Under the pieces are notes generated by a model. The model searched no databases and was not told the origin of the DNA. It worked only from the letters and a program-made list of their open reading frames with translations. This document shows, in pieces, positions 12,101-31,560 of a DNA stretch of 64,000 nucleotides. The stretch comes from Eudromia elegans (taxonomy: Eukaryota > Chordata > Aves > Tinamiformes > Tinamidae), in NCBI GenBank assembly GCA_003342815.1, contig PTEX01000024.1, positions 5,372,799 to 5,436,798 on the forward strand, given 5' to 3'. The translations under genes were made by a program, and so were the position numbers. Position 1 is the first letter of the stretch, and each line of letters opens with the position of its first letter.

Positions 12101-13898
12101 CCCTTGGACTGCCACAGACACTGTGCTTTCATGTGTGGAGGGAGGGAGCTCTTCCATAAATGAGTCCCATCAGCCTGTCTACACTGGTGTCATGGGAATT
12201 TATTTTGTTTTTGATTTTTTTTTCCTGTTACTAACAGGACAGCAAAGCACACCTTTGCAGAGATGCATGGCACAGGCTCATACAGGAACATCTATTTCAC
12301 AACTTACAGGTGCCTTACTGTCTTGGCATAAAGATATAGAAATACAGCAGATATAAAGCTGATTACTAAAGTGATTGTTTGCTATTAAGTTAACTTAATA
12401 TGTTTACTCTTAAGGTTAATTTTAAGGTAGCTTGATTGCTCTGTTGCCTAAAATATCATCAAATTTGAGCTCTTGGTCTGGAGCTGCCTAAAGGCCAGGT
12501 TCTTCTGCTTACGGAACTACCACCTTGCATATAACCATAAACCTCTAATGACCTCTCTATTTGGGTCAAATCTGCTGCCTGTTCGGCTAAAATGGCTTTC
12601 TAGGGTAATGGCCTGGCCAGGAAGCAGTGTTCTTTCCCCTGCAGAAAGCAAGCAGAGAGCATCGTGGCACTTCCCATCCTGCAGAGCCGCCGGCCAGCCA
12701 CAGAGCTGGCTGCCGGAGAAAGGCTGAGTCATTTCCATGGGATGTCTCGCGGAGGAGCTAAGTGATGCAAGGCTTGGGTCTGAACAGCTCTGTTTCCTGG
12801 AGAATAGTAATTCTGTTTATTTAGAAGAGAAAAAAAGTCACTGGGGGCCTCAGTGCTGCTGTGTCATCCCCGTCTGGATGAGGTCTTGTTTATCTCGATC
12901 TGAAAAGGGAGAAGAGTGATTTTGATGGCACTTTTAAGAAAATAGTTCTTAAGTTGTTGGGAGTATTGACAGTATAAATAGTCCCTCGGTTTGAGTCTGA
13001 AGCTCTTTTTATTTTATTTACTCCATAACAGCGTTGGCACATGACTCAAGGCATCAGAGAAGCCTGACATCCCATGCCAGGTAAAACTGGTGGTCGCACA
13101 GATGCGGCTTCAGCCTCCTCGATGTAAGATTGAGGGCTGCATTGCACTGGGTTGAGGTGGAGTGGGCTTGCGAATTTTCTTCTGCCCTCCATTTTCATTC
13201 AGAGTATGTTTTACCCAGCATCTACCTGTTTATACAGGACCTGCTGCAAATCTCTAGTTTATCTTTGGTGCTTTTCTGTAGGGGAAGAAGGAATAATTGA
13301 ACACATTAATGGAATATTTTGACCAAAGGAGATGGCCGTGAGCTGCTGCTTTATGGGAACATGTCATGAGGATCATTAATGCTGCTTCTACAAGGCTGAG
13401 AGGAAGTTGGGTCCTGGGGTGAGTGGCATGGTGCCAATCACCAGTTTACTTTAGCAAGCAGCCCGAAAGCGCTGTCTCTCCTGCATGCCTTTCTCTCTGA
13501 CAGCAATACTACTTGGATACGCTGCTTTGCACTTGATCACATCTGTTGACATCCATGTGCCGAGGCAGGGCGTGTGATCAGCTGGGTGGGGAGGGAAGGC
13601 AGCACGCTGGCTGCATCGAGCACCTCTGCACCTTGTCAACACTTGGGCTTTGTTTCATGACAGTATTGCCCACGGGCACTGCGGATAAGTTCAAACTGAT
13701 GGAAAACAGAAGCACCCTGGGACCTACACAGCCCCAATGATTCAAGGAGATGGAGCCTTTGGTAAAGCAGCTAACGGCACCAACCTGTGCTTTGGGCTAA
13801 TGGTAGTGTTGGATGCTTTTTCTTGCAGAAGTCAGGCAGAAAGGGTGGCATGTATGTTTTGCTTGAAAATCATGTCCCATATTAGTTTGAGAGCTGAT

Positions 13899-13935
13899 CC
13901 TGGTTCAGGATGCTGAAATTGCAGCCTGAACCAGG
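13899..13935. repeat. Perfect 11-bp inverted repeat, 15-base loop
   Basis: CCTGGTTCAGG at 13899-13909 is exactly complementary in reverse to CCTGAACCAGG at 13925-13935. Shorter hairpins follow, for example gctggg/cccagc around 13969-13986. Nothing identifies it as a known RNA gene. Confidence 0.8.
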
Positions 13936-16330
13936 CAACTTCTGCTGCTTGAAAGCAGTGAAACTGAGGCTGGGTCAGAGCCCAGCTGCAGGTCAGGACA
14001 CTGCTCTGGTCCTGGCAATGACTGTACCAGATTCACAGTCCGGCAGATCTCTTCTATCCTCAGTTCTTAAGAGATGATTAATTCTTGACTGAAATGGAGC
14101 TGAAAATTAATTCTTTAGTTTCAAGTCCATCTGATGTATTCAAGGGGCTTCTGGTTGCCTTTTACATTCAAAAAATGGCTTAGAACGCTGTTTTATTTTA
14201 GCTTTTTAGCAAGGAGGGGAGAGCACAACTCTTGGTGTTCAGGCAAAATAAAGCAGTTTAGGTTTTTATATCTGTAAATTTGAAGCAGTCCGAGGACTGG
14301 TCCTGTACCAAAGGCATTTTCCCAATAAGATCTGCATTTTTCACAAGCCATTTACAGTAAGTGAAGATATGTTTGTAGGAGTACCAATAGATGGAGAGAC
14401 TGATCATGAAAAAAATCTGGATGACTGTTTTTTGAAACTTAACTCTGATTATGCATATATGCTATTTTTGTTCCTCTCTTTAGTTATCTGTCAAGGAACA
14501 TTTATGCAAATGAATTTTCTTTATAGATTTTAAGCAAGCAGACTAGAATGATGTCATTAAAAAAAAAAGGTAAATACTGTTTTTACATATTGCTCTTCCC
14601 CAGGTTTCTCAAGGTAGGCTGAACTCTGAGTTCTGGTCATTTGTTCTGAAAATGAAATATGTGACGTAGAGGGTTACAAGGAGGTAACTCCTCTTAGGTC
14701 TTAAGATCAAATGCTGCATTTCATACTGAATTTTTATAAAGTAATGTGTGAGCCTTGGGAAGATCAGTCTTGTGACTATTCAAAGTGGAGCGATGTCAAA
14801 ATTTATATTCCATTATTGGTGAGTTGGAGTAGGATGAGTTATTGCTAATAATATCCCAGTGGCTGTCTCTTGTGGTGGATTTCACGTGTTCTTATGTGAA
14901 CTGGTAGACGAGGGTAGTGGTGGGGCTTATGTATTAAAGTTATTTTTACTGTACTGTTTAGCTTAACTAAGCAATTAGGAATGTTTATTTAACATGAATA
15001 TTTGGACACCATAAAGTGCCTCATAAAAATGAGGGAAAGTGTAGGCATGCATGCATACACATGCGTCTTGGAGAAAAAAACAGCATTGTGGATGGGTAGG
15101 TGGGACTGCTGGCTTGAGAGACTCTATCAGCAGTCAAGCTCTTGGGCTATGATGGCACCTCTTGTGATTTCAGTTGGATGATATCTTCAAAGCTTGTACC
15201 TAATGGGCATTTCTGTTGGTAAAACATGAGGACCTACCATGAGCTATTTCTAATCCCATGACTGCATATAATTACAGAGCTGTGGTGACCTCCACTTTAA
15301 TTGAGCTTTTTGAAGTGAAGAAATGGGGCAATGTGGTCTTTTCTGTGCGTGCCTGTTCCATTAAGGTGTACCAAAGGAAGGCAGAGAGGAAGCGTGGTGC
15401 TTCCATGGGGATGCGTAGGAGGAATGCGGGGCAGATATACTGAGAAGCTTGGCAGAGGCCAAGGTGTGAAGGAGTGTGGCCACCTCATTGGGGCAGGAGT
15501 GCTTTCCGTAAAGTGCCTGCTGGGTCCTACCTGGAGAGCCCAGGGAAGCCCTGGGCCTGTCCTGGTGGACCTGGGGCTGAGGACACTTTGCTCCCAGGCT
15601 CAGCTGCTGATAGTTTGTCACCTCTGCATCGCTTCCAAGCTCAGCTTCACCAAGGAGCCAACCCGTGGGATATAGCACCCTACTGCAAAGTCCCCAAGCA
15701 CCTGAAAGTCCCATCTGCTTCCAGGATAAACAGCTTGGAGAGTTCCTTGCCCTCAGGGTTACATGTCTCTCTATTCATCTTAGGGGAGCTCTAACCATTG
15801 CAGTGTGGTGAAGAGCCATGGGAGAGGTACCAGGGCCTCAGCGACCTCCCGCTTCCTCTGTGCTGGGATGAGGACGTGGACATATTCTGTGTCCACCACC
15901 ACGTGGTTCCAGTTTGTTGTGCTTGCCTGATCCCGGCTAATTTGAGCCTGGCCTTGCCCTGCTGGCCCGGGGCAAATAAACCCCATTGGCATGGGAGCGT
16001 GGCCAGGGGACTGGGGCAGAGGGAGCTGAAGAGGGAAAACACAGACATTGAAAAGAAACAGGTTGTCTGCTAGAAAACCTGGTCTGAGAGCGGGTGAGGG
16101 GAGAGGGAGGCAAAACGCCTCCAAGGAATTAGAGAGGCGGGAGGAGGGAACCTCTCCGAGCGCGTCCCTGTGCCGCGGTCCTGCTGCCCGGCACCGCGTA
16201 TTTGCTCCGCATCTGTCCGGGTGTCTGCACCGCTGCGGGAGGCGGCGCAGGGGCCAGCGGGACCCCGGGGGCTCCGTCCCCTGCCTGCTGCCCCGCGCGC
16301 ACAAAGAGCTGCCAGGCTCTGCCTGGTGCT

Positions 16331-16369
16331 GAGGGAGGAGGAAAAGGAGGAGGAGGAGGGAGGGGAGGG
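16331..16369 (+). repeat. GGA-rich purine tract in the 1S promoter
   Basis: Thirty-nine consecutive purines with repeated GGA and GGGA units. Closely spaced G runs make a G-quadruplex or triplex plausible on the + strand. The position inside the CpG island upstream of the 1S coding start is typical of promoter purine tracts. Confidence 0.75.
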
Positions 16370-16776
16370 TGGTGATAAGGGGCTTGCTGCGTCGCCTCAG
16401 ATCTGGAGGCAGCGCGCAGCTCCCGGGGAGCGCGCGAGCCGCCGCACTCGCTGCCGCCGCCGCACTCCTGCCGCTGCGGCGCCGGGGCCGCGGGCGTCGC
16501 GGCGGCCGCTGTTCACCGGCGCTCGCGGGTCGCCATGCGGGCATCCTCAGCGGGGAGGCTGCGCTGCCGGCGGCGCCCGTGAGGAGCGAGGGGAAGCGGC
16601 TCCCCGGGGCGCAGCAGCCTCCCTGCCGCTGGGGAGCTCTGCCGAGGGAAGAAGAGGCAAGAGGAGCCCGAAGCCCCCGCGAGACCCACAGGAGGCTCAC
16701 AGGTGTCTGTGGGGCTCTGCATGGGGAGGCTCGGGAGAAAAGTTCACCGGAGGAGCCAGGGCCAGGCGAAGATGCG

Positions 16777-16905
16777 ATGAACCTGCAGCGAGCGGATGTG
16801 CCTGGAGGAGCTCGCAGCAATGCCTGGCAAGTGAGCTGCTGCTCCCCCCGGAAAGGCTCCTCTCCGCCGGCAAACTTTCCCCCGGCCAGAAGTTGGGAGG
16901 AATAG
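16777..16905 (+). other. Possible upstream ORF in the 1S leader, 42 codons
   Basis: An ATG at 16777 opens 42 codons ending at TAG 16903-16905, 187 bases before the FGF13-1S start. It matters only if transcription begins upstream of it. A donor-like CAA|GTGAGC inside it, at about 16826-16834, would allow part of the leader to be spliced out. The peptide has no recognisable domain. Confidence 0.3.
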
Positions 16906-17023
16906 CAGGACCCCAAGGGGAGATCGTCGCGTGCGCGGAGCTCCTGCGCGGCGAGCCGGGGCTCCCGGGCGAGCGTCCCGCCGGGGCCTGCGCTGCTCCC
17001 GAGCCGCTGTGCGCGGGGTCGCG

Positions 17024-17071
17024 ATGCTGGCTGCGGCGCCCGCGGCCAGCGAGCAGACCCCGCGCGCCTGA
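17024..17071 (+). other. Upstream ORF 22 bases before the 1S start
   Basis: An ATG at 17024 opens a 15-codon frame, MLAAAPAASEQTPRA, ending at TGA 17069-17071. It is in a different frame from FGF13-1S and stops 21 bases before the main ATG. If the transcript starts upstream, which is likely given the extent of the CpG island, a scanning ribosome meets this ATG first. It could lower or condition translation of the A-type isoform. The sequence shows the ORF; the regulatory effect is inference. Confidence 0.5.
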
Positions 17072-24331
<7,260 letters not shown>

Positions 24332-25154
24332 TAATTTACCTTTCCAAAATTTACTTCTGACCTGGAGACAGGATTTGGCAGGAAGTATAGCAGTGATCTT
24401 TTGTTTTAGCTTATTAGTATATTGCCGTTGTGAACGCATGAATCTGTGGAATCAAATTGCTCTTCCTGTGGTGCAAGCTAAATGTGAAATCAAAAAAACC
24501 CTCAAGACCCAATTCAGGAAGGAATTTCTCTCACAGTTGGTGTGGAGTGATTGTGCTAATCAGTGTGGGATATTGAAGAAAAGGGGCAGTTTTGTGCTTA
24601 AACACATTTTATATCTTTCCATACAGTCTCTGTTACTGTTATTGAAAAGGATTAGAGAAAGTCTTTTCCTTCTTTTTTTTTTTTTTGCCATTTTTTTTCA
24701 AATGGGAATGGAATTAGGGGCCAAATCTTATTGCTTTGAGTTCCTGTACAAGTAAAGAATTGTTTCATTTAGCAGTTTTGATAAAAAACAACTGTTAATA
24801 ATCTTAGGTAATATTTCTCAGGAGAGCAAATGCTGTTTTCATAGAGGAAAAAAAAAAGGATATTTTAAAAAATAGACTGTTTTTCAATTAAAAACATATA
24901 GTTGAACTGTGTTCAGGAGTTTTAATTATGAAGTCTTAATAGGTTTTTCCCAGGGAGGAAAATAGAAGAGAATGTAATTTATTATCTGCTACAAATTATT
25001 CTAAGGATGATTCCCTTAAGGTGCCTGTAATACTGATAACAATTAAATAAACTTATTCAAATCTCCCATTTGTTTTGCAGTCCTGACAGCTGGGACAAGT
25101 AGTCAGCTTTGCATATTTTTCCTCTTGTATCTCCAAGACCAAACTAAAGCTGGG

Positions 25155-25173
25155 AAAAAAAAAAAAAAAAAAA
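25155..25173 (+). repeat. Poly-A run
   Basis: Nineteen consecutive A with no recognisable retroelement body upstream. Confidence 0.9.
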
Positions 25174-26235
25174 GGATAAAAAAGTAAAATTTCAGTGAAC
25201 AGTGCTGAATTCCACTTTTTTTTCTTGTCTTAGATATTTGCTTAGGACTGTTAATCCATAAATCTGCTGTAACCATACAGCCCTAGCGTGCAAAGCTCAC
25301 TTGATCCTGCGTAGTCATGGTCTTGTGGCCGCCTGGTTTCTTTAGCATTTACTTTTACCTCCTTTCTGGTCGCCCACTCCCCAAGAACTGCCACCTGGGC
25401 CTCATTCCAGTATCTTTGTCCTCAGTGAACGTAACAAGTCAAGCATTGGAGTAGGACAGAAGGATTTACGGAACGAAGAGACGCGCCATCACTGTGCACA
25501 GCAAACGTGCTAGGCTTGTGTAGATCAGTTCTCTCACTGCAAGATGCATTCTGATAAATCAGATGCATATTGGCAAATATTTTGCCTCTTTGCGTTGTCC
25601 TTCCTGAAACTACAAATGAGTAGCAACTTCCTGGTGTGAGAGATAACACCAAAAGGGAAAAGAACCACTTGGAAAATGAAGTATTGCTTCTAGTGGTGCC
25701 TTTGAGTGAGGAAGAGTGGGAGAATATAACCCGTAATTTGACAAGTCCAGCTTCTGTTGTGATAGATATCTGGGCATCTTTGACAGAGCATAGAGATCTG
25801 ATTTGATTGTAACTTTTGGTATTTGTGTTGACATAGAGATTGCTCTTTATATGCTCTTATAGGTTACTAGTGAATAGTATCTTGAGAAAATCCTATAGTA
25901 TTTGTGTTTGTGCCAATACTAATTCTCAGTACTATTGCTTTTATCTGCTTCGATTGCATTTGTTGTGTCTCCTACAATAATTGTGAGGTCCTGTTTTGTC
26001 TTAAATTGAAAGCTAACTCCTATTTCTGCTGATGTGCCCAGCAAATGGACACACATTGGTGAGGAGCATCTGCCCACTGCTTCATGTAGCATGTGAAAAG
26101 GCTGCCAGAAGAGCAGTTCCAGTGCTTGCTTTGAGCCTCTGTAGCTCTTCTTTTGCTGCCAGTGGTCCCTGCAGCAAGGAATGCAGGCTGACAGTCTTAT
26201 ACGTGGGATATTAACTCTATGTTTTGGGCTGGATT

Positions 26236-26288
26236 CTCGGTTGATATAAATGAGTCCTGAGAGAGTTGAGCTGATTTATAGCAACTGA
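26236..26288. mobile_element. Relic of an old palindromic (MITE-like) element
   Basis: The arms tcggttgatataaat (26237-26251) and atttatagcaactga (26274-26288) are reverse complements at 13 of 15 positions around a 22-base centre. Together with the preceding ggctggattc, the wording resembles old, highly diverged palindromic elements common in amniote genomes. The family name is not assignable from sequence alone. Confidence 0.45.
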
Positions 26289-27526
26289 ACACTCACCTGT
26301 TTGAGAGATGCCAGGAGGGTGTCTGGGGAAGAGATCAGCTCCAGTAAACGGCATCCATCTACTCACCCTGAGGGTCTCCAAGCCCCTCCAGCAAGCTACT
26401 CCTGAACGGGGTTTGTCAGGAGCAAGCAGATGGCAACAAGGGATTGATCAGGAGTAAAAGACCTATAAATACAGTCAAACTCCTGAGGCGAGAACCCTAG
26501 GAAAAGTAGAAATGCAGTTTAATTGTAGATAACTACAACAGATAGAAACACCATTTCCAGAGAGAAACAAAATTAGCATCGATATGTAACGTGGGAGGGA
26601 GAGAGAATACTGCGGGCTCTGCCAGGATCGCTTGCCTTCGGTTTTATTGTGACTCTGATGCCCCGGTCACGTTTCTGTGTGTGCAGAGCTGTTTCTTTCA
26701 GGCTGCCTTGCCGAAGATTATGTGCTTGTTTCGGCAAATGGTTTGAAGAAAGCCCTTCTAGGGTGCCGTGCTCGGTCCTTAGTGCTGCACATGCCTTGTG
26801 CTGGATAGAGCTTCTCTCCTGAAACTCCCGAATGCTGCAGCTCATAAAGAGGCCATGAAGTCCGGGGCAACTACCCCACTGGTAAATAGGTAAATAAAAT
26901 GTCTGCAGAGAAGAATAAATGGGGCATCAGCTAAGTGCTTCTCTGTGGTCACGTAGGAAAGCACAGACTTCAGGGCTAGCACAGCGTGGATCCAGTTTTC
27001 ATGCATCCTGCACAAAAGTGCAATATTGAATCAAATACTATAGTGACTGCAGTAATTTTGGTTTTGTTCCTTGTTCGTTGTGTTCAACGAGTCTTTGTAT
27101 TTTAACCCTGCAGAAGCAGAGATAACAGTTGGTTGTGAGTATCTTGCCTATCTAGAAGATACGTCCTAGCTTCAATCCATTACGTTTGCTGGTAAATGGA
27201 GTTTGTCGGTAGATCTGGTTTGCTCCTTGTCAAACTTGGGCCTTGGCCTGGCCCCTTTTTCTCTACTAGTCCATCAAGATGGTGATTCAGATATCTGACC
27301 CATGGTTTTGCTTTTGATCAGGGAGCTACGCTTCAGACTGATTTGAATTTGCTCAGTGATGCCAGAGTTTCAATGATGTATAATAAATCTGTAGAGAACA
27401 GATATCTATAGTTCACTGCCAGTCTGTATAGATAATTTGGCATCTGTCAGAGCAAAATAATATCTTTAATGTGATGATGAAAGCTCTCCTGGGACATGTA
27501 GGAAGTCAGCTAACAACAAAAAAAAA

Positions 27527-27590
27527 TATAAGATTATATATTCTATATTTGTATAAATGTATATATATTATATATGTACATATGTTGCCT
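27527..27590 (+). repeat. AT-rich low-complexity tract
   Basis: An A-run followed by interrupted TA/TATAT units with almost no G or C. Confidence 0.8.
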
Positions 27591-27883
27591 GTCATTACAT
27601 GACATGAACGTGCACAGATGCTGTTTGGGGGTTAGCTGAACTGCAAAGAAAAGGGGGTGGCTGTGGTATCCCATATAGCTCACTGTGCAATCACTGCTCA
27701 TCCCTGTCTAAGTGATGGGTGCCTCCTGATCCCGTGGGATGGACATTGCTTCTCCATATCGTGAAAAAGCTCTGCATTTCAAATGGCTTTCCTCTGGCTG
27801 ATTTCTTACTCAAGTCGATGAGAGTTGTGCAACTGCATAACTAAATCTGAACCCACACTTAAGAGATGCCTTCTTGTGGTTGC

Positions 27884-27904
27884 TGTTGTTGTTGTTATTA
27901 TTAT
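27884..27904 (+). repeat. (TTG)n/(TTA)n microsatellite
   Basis: Four to five TTG units pass into TTA units, a simple trinucleotide repeat with an internal transition. Confidence 0.85.
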
Positions 27905-30900
27905 ATTTGGAGGTAATGTGTCAGGAGATGCTTGAAGTCTTAGCTTTCTCCCTGCTATTTGGCAATTGGGCATCCACATAGGGCTCAAGTCGTCCCCCAT
28001 TACACCAGTGTCGTGCTGCTTTCACGTGTCTTATGCAGCGTTATGGCCCTGTCGTCTTTCACAACCAGGTAGTGAATCATATTCAGGCCTCTTGTGTTTA
28101 AAGACAGTTTTTATTTTATCAGATTTTTCTTTCCTTGGGTGACCACGTTTATCAGCAGATGATCACAGTAAATGCTGAGCTTGAGTTTTTCAGGTTTCAT
28201 AGCTTATGGATACCATGTGTTTTTTTGCCTGCTTGAACAAAATAGTAAAAAATATTTTAAGGATCTGTTTGTCAGATATGTAGGCTTAGAGCTGCTGCTT
28301 TCTCATTAGAGTGATTGTGATGTGGCGGAGGAGGAGGCTCACAGTGACACAGAACAGCAGCTGAGCGAGGTTCACTAAAGGGAACATGTGTGTGCTAGGT
28401 TAAGACAACTTTGTGTGATGATTAAATTCTGCATAGGCTGAAACATAACCTGAAACACAGCAAACTTCAAGAAATAGCCTAAGAACAACTAGCCCTGTAT
28501 TTTCTGTGACGCATCATCTCAGTGGGTTTCAAGTCATTCCGTGATTGTCAGTGAAATGCATAGTCCCACTGTAGACCCTTTCAGCCGTGCATTTGTGTGC
28601 TTGTTCAGCCTGGACGCCTTGTCAGAGATGGTAGAATTCAGTATGTGCTGTTCAAGGCGTCCTCGTGGCTGTGCAGGAGCCCTGCCGCTGCCCTCGTGAG
28701 GAATGCTTGCGTACCCTCTCACCCGTGTGCTCTCCTGGGCCGTTCACCAAAGCGTTTCACTTGCTAGTGCCCTATGCACCTTAGCTTGGCACCTCTCAAA
28801 GCTGGGATCAATGGGCTATCCAATGTGTGGGTGTGAAGGAGGCCTTGAGGGTTCTGCTCTGTGGCTTTCCCTTTCCCATCCTTGCACACTGGCTGCCAAA
28901 AGGGCCCTGATCATCAGATGCTCATGGGTGTCTCTCAAGCAGCCTTCTAACTCGCATTGGGAACCTGCTTCTCAAGAGCTTCAAGCTGGCAGGTGCCCCG
29001 GAGGAGGACACCTCATGAAGCCCAGCAGCCAGTGGCTCCTTGGTCACTGGGTTGAGGCAAGACCTCCCCTGACCCATGAACTGTGCAGCGTTTGGGGTGC
29101 AAACGCCTGGTCCTCAGCACCGGTTTCTCCGCCTGCTCCCACTGTGTTGTGTTACCGCTGCCCGCCAAGGTAGACAGAGCCATATTCTCCGGGTAGCCCT
29201 TTGCCCAGAGATCTGATATAACCCACACCATCCTTCTCCCCCGCAGCCTTTCAACTCCCCTCGATTCTCATGGACATTCAGGACATTCATCTCTTTGTAG
29301 GACGGCCCTGGGAAGTGTGCTACATGGCAAGCTAACACAGTGCAGTTTGTGCTTGCTTTGTTAGCTATGCTGGGACGTTCAATATGTTCGAGTTAATAGA
29401 GCCACTGCATGCAGCTTAATTTTGCTGTTTCTTCTCTCTGATGCCTTCAGTAGAGACTTAGCATGGGTTTAATGGAGCACGTTGATATAATACCCAGTGC
29501 ACAATTTTGTATATAATTTATCCTTGTGCATCTTTCAGCTAACATTGTCCTCTATACATGAAATAGTGTCATATATGTGTGTTGGGTGCCTGCACTGAAA
29601 GTAAATATCGTGTGAAGCGTGTTGATTATAGCCAAGAGAAGCAAAATGTGATTAAATTCTCAGAGTGAATCAAAAATTGGTTTGTGGTGAGTTGGAGAGA
29701 AGAGAAGTTTGTGCATATTTTAATACTGAGCAGTGCAGTAGAGACCTGCTGTAGCTAATGGGGATGGCTGGGGCATTTATAATGAATTACTGGCAGAGAG
29801 CATTTTTCCACCTCAGGGAAATAGAACAAACCAAGAGTTAGGGGAAATAATCCAGAGCTTCATCTAGTTAAATTTGCATGTCAGTATAAATCATTTTTTA
29901 CCATAAATGTTCAAGCATGGGCTATGCCTTAATACCGTCCATTCTCCTCACCGGCAGGCTCTTGGATACGGCTGCAGCGCATTTTCCTTCTCTTTGCAGC
30001 AGCTTGCTCTATGTCGGGAAAGATGCACCACCCTTGCAAGGAGGACTGCTCTGGCCCCCCTGGGCCCTGGCCCGCTTGTCGGCTGCATCTCCTTGGCATG
30101 GGCTGCTCAGGCAGCAACGGCTCCGGCTGCGTTCCGAGTCTTGATCAATTACAGGGAATCCAACCACATGGATTTGTGGGGAGCTGAGTGGCGCCTCGTG
30201 AGGTGGCTACGGAGCCTGCAGGCAGTTGTGCCCTCCCTGCCCTGTGCAGCATGGACACCCACCAGGATGCAGGGATGAGTTTGCGCCTCCCTCTTGGCGT
30301 GGCACGCAGAGGGACGCAGCCGTCACTGAGCTGTCCCGGCGGCCTGGTCCCTGCTCCGCGATAGGGACCCAGTGCAGTGAAGCAGTCACCAACAGCGTGG
30401 CTTTTTGATGACACGTGCCACTGCCGGCTGGCAGAGCTGGAGGGATGGGTGCTGCTTCCTCCTCTGCTGGAATCAGTGCGATTCCAGACTTTGGGACTGC
30501 CTGACACCTCCAGCAGAGAAGAGGAGGGTCTTGCTCTCCCATGGGAGGATTATTAAAGGGCTCAGCAAGCTGAAAGCCTAGGAGCTATTATACTGCTTGT
30601 CTCTACAAGTCACCCCCATGGCGTGTGGAGTCCATCCATCACCACAGGTGGTGCTCAGGATGCTCAGCACCGCCTGAAATGAGGTTTCCTAAGAGGAACC
30701 CAGGCATGAGAGAATGACTCTCGGGGCCTGCATGCTGCACGCGTCCTTGCAGCCCTGCACTTAGGCACCCGTGTAACAGTTTCCTAGCAGGCTATGAAAT
30801 CCAGCAGTGCAACGGCTGTTTGTGCAAGAACAACGGCCTACAAGATAAGTAAATACATGTGAAGCAAATGCGGACTAAAAATGCATGTGATCTCTGTTAA

Positions 30901-31209
30901 CCATTCCTAACCCTGTAAAAGTCCTGAGGTGGAGACTGAATGTCTTCCTGAGCTCAGACTTCAGATGCTGCTTAGAACAAAAGTTTGGCACTCAGTGAGC
31001 TCAGTAGTGGTGACATAGCCCATAGGGCCTGTTTTTCCAGTTCAATGCTTTACTCTCTGAGGTCACCAGGCCACCAAACCGCTCTAATGCAAGAAGAGCC
31101 TGGGCAGGAGTTGGAGCTGGAGCCCAGTTTGGCGCCAGGACTCTGCACAAGTAGGTGCCGGTGTCACAGCCCGGCTCCAAGCCAGCAAACAGGGAAGACT
31201 GAGTCCTAG

Positions 31210-31560
31210 GGCGTCGTGGCTGTGGACGCGCGTCCCTGTCACATTGCAGAGCCCGTCTGGCAAGCGAGAGCGCTCAGCAGATAAGGAGGAGCAGGCAGCG
31301 TGAATCGCAAAGCACGAGAACACGAGCGGCGCCGGGTTCCCGGCGCGTTCGGCTGGGTTGGCGTGTTCAGATCCCCACAACAGCGGATCCAGAGCCGCTG
31401 TGCTTTGGCACAGCTGGCGAGGCACGCGCAGCCTTGCCCTCGCAGACCCACCGTGGCTGCCGCGCTCCGTGAGCAGGCGATGGAGGGGCCCGCTCGTGGT
31501 GCGTGCGCCTGCTCCCTGGCATTGCTGGTCTCCTTTGCGGTTTGCAAAGAAAGCGTGGGT
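31210..31560. promoter_or_regulatory. CpG-rich patch in intron 3
   Basis: CpG density is locally high, including the 12-base palindrome ggacgcgcgtcc at 31224-31235 and ggcgccgggttcccggcgcg near 31328. Open frames on both strands here reflect base composition. It could be an intronic CpG island with enhancer or alternative-promoter activity; nothing in the sequence proves function. Confidence 0.3.

Larger units (their letters stand above)
7366..16079 (+). other. FGF13: Intron of the U isoform, no exon found
   Basis: This is non-coding as far as I can see. It includes a GC-rich patch at about 8400-8640, whose minus-strand open frame looks like a by-product of base composition. It also has a long purine tract at 9055-9105, a cluster of short inverted repeats at 13899-13990, and a short A run near 14560. 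The remainder is ordinary intronic sequence. The U-isoform intron to exon 2 is 11.9 kb in total, with exon 1S inside it. Confidence 0.7.

Noticed and set aside
15780..16916. 378-codon open frame on the minus strand over the 1S CpG island
   Set aside because: It lies in very GC-rich sequence where stops are rare and other frames are also open. The peptide is rich in A, R, P, S and G with no recognisable domain, and it overlaps the FGF13-1S promoter antisense.
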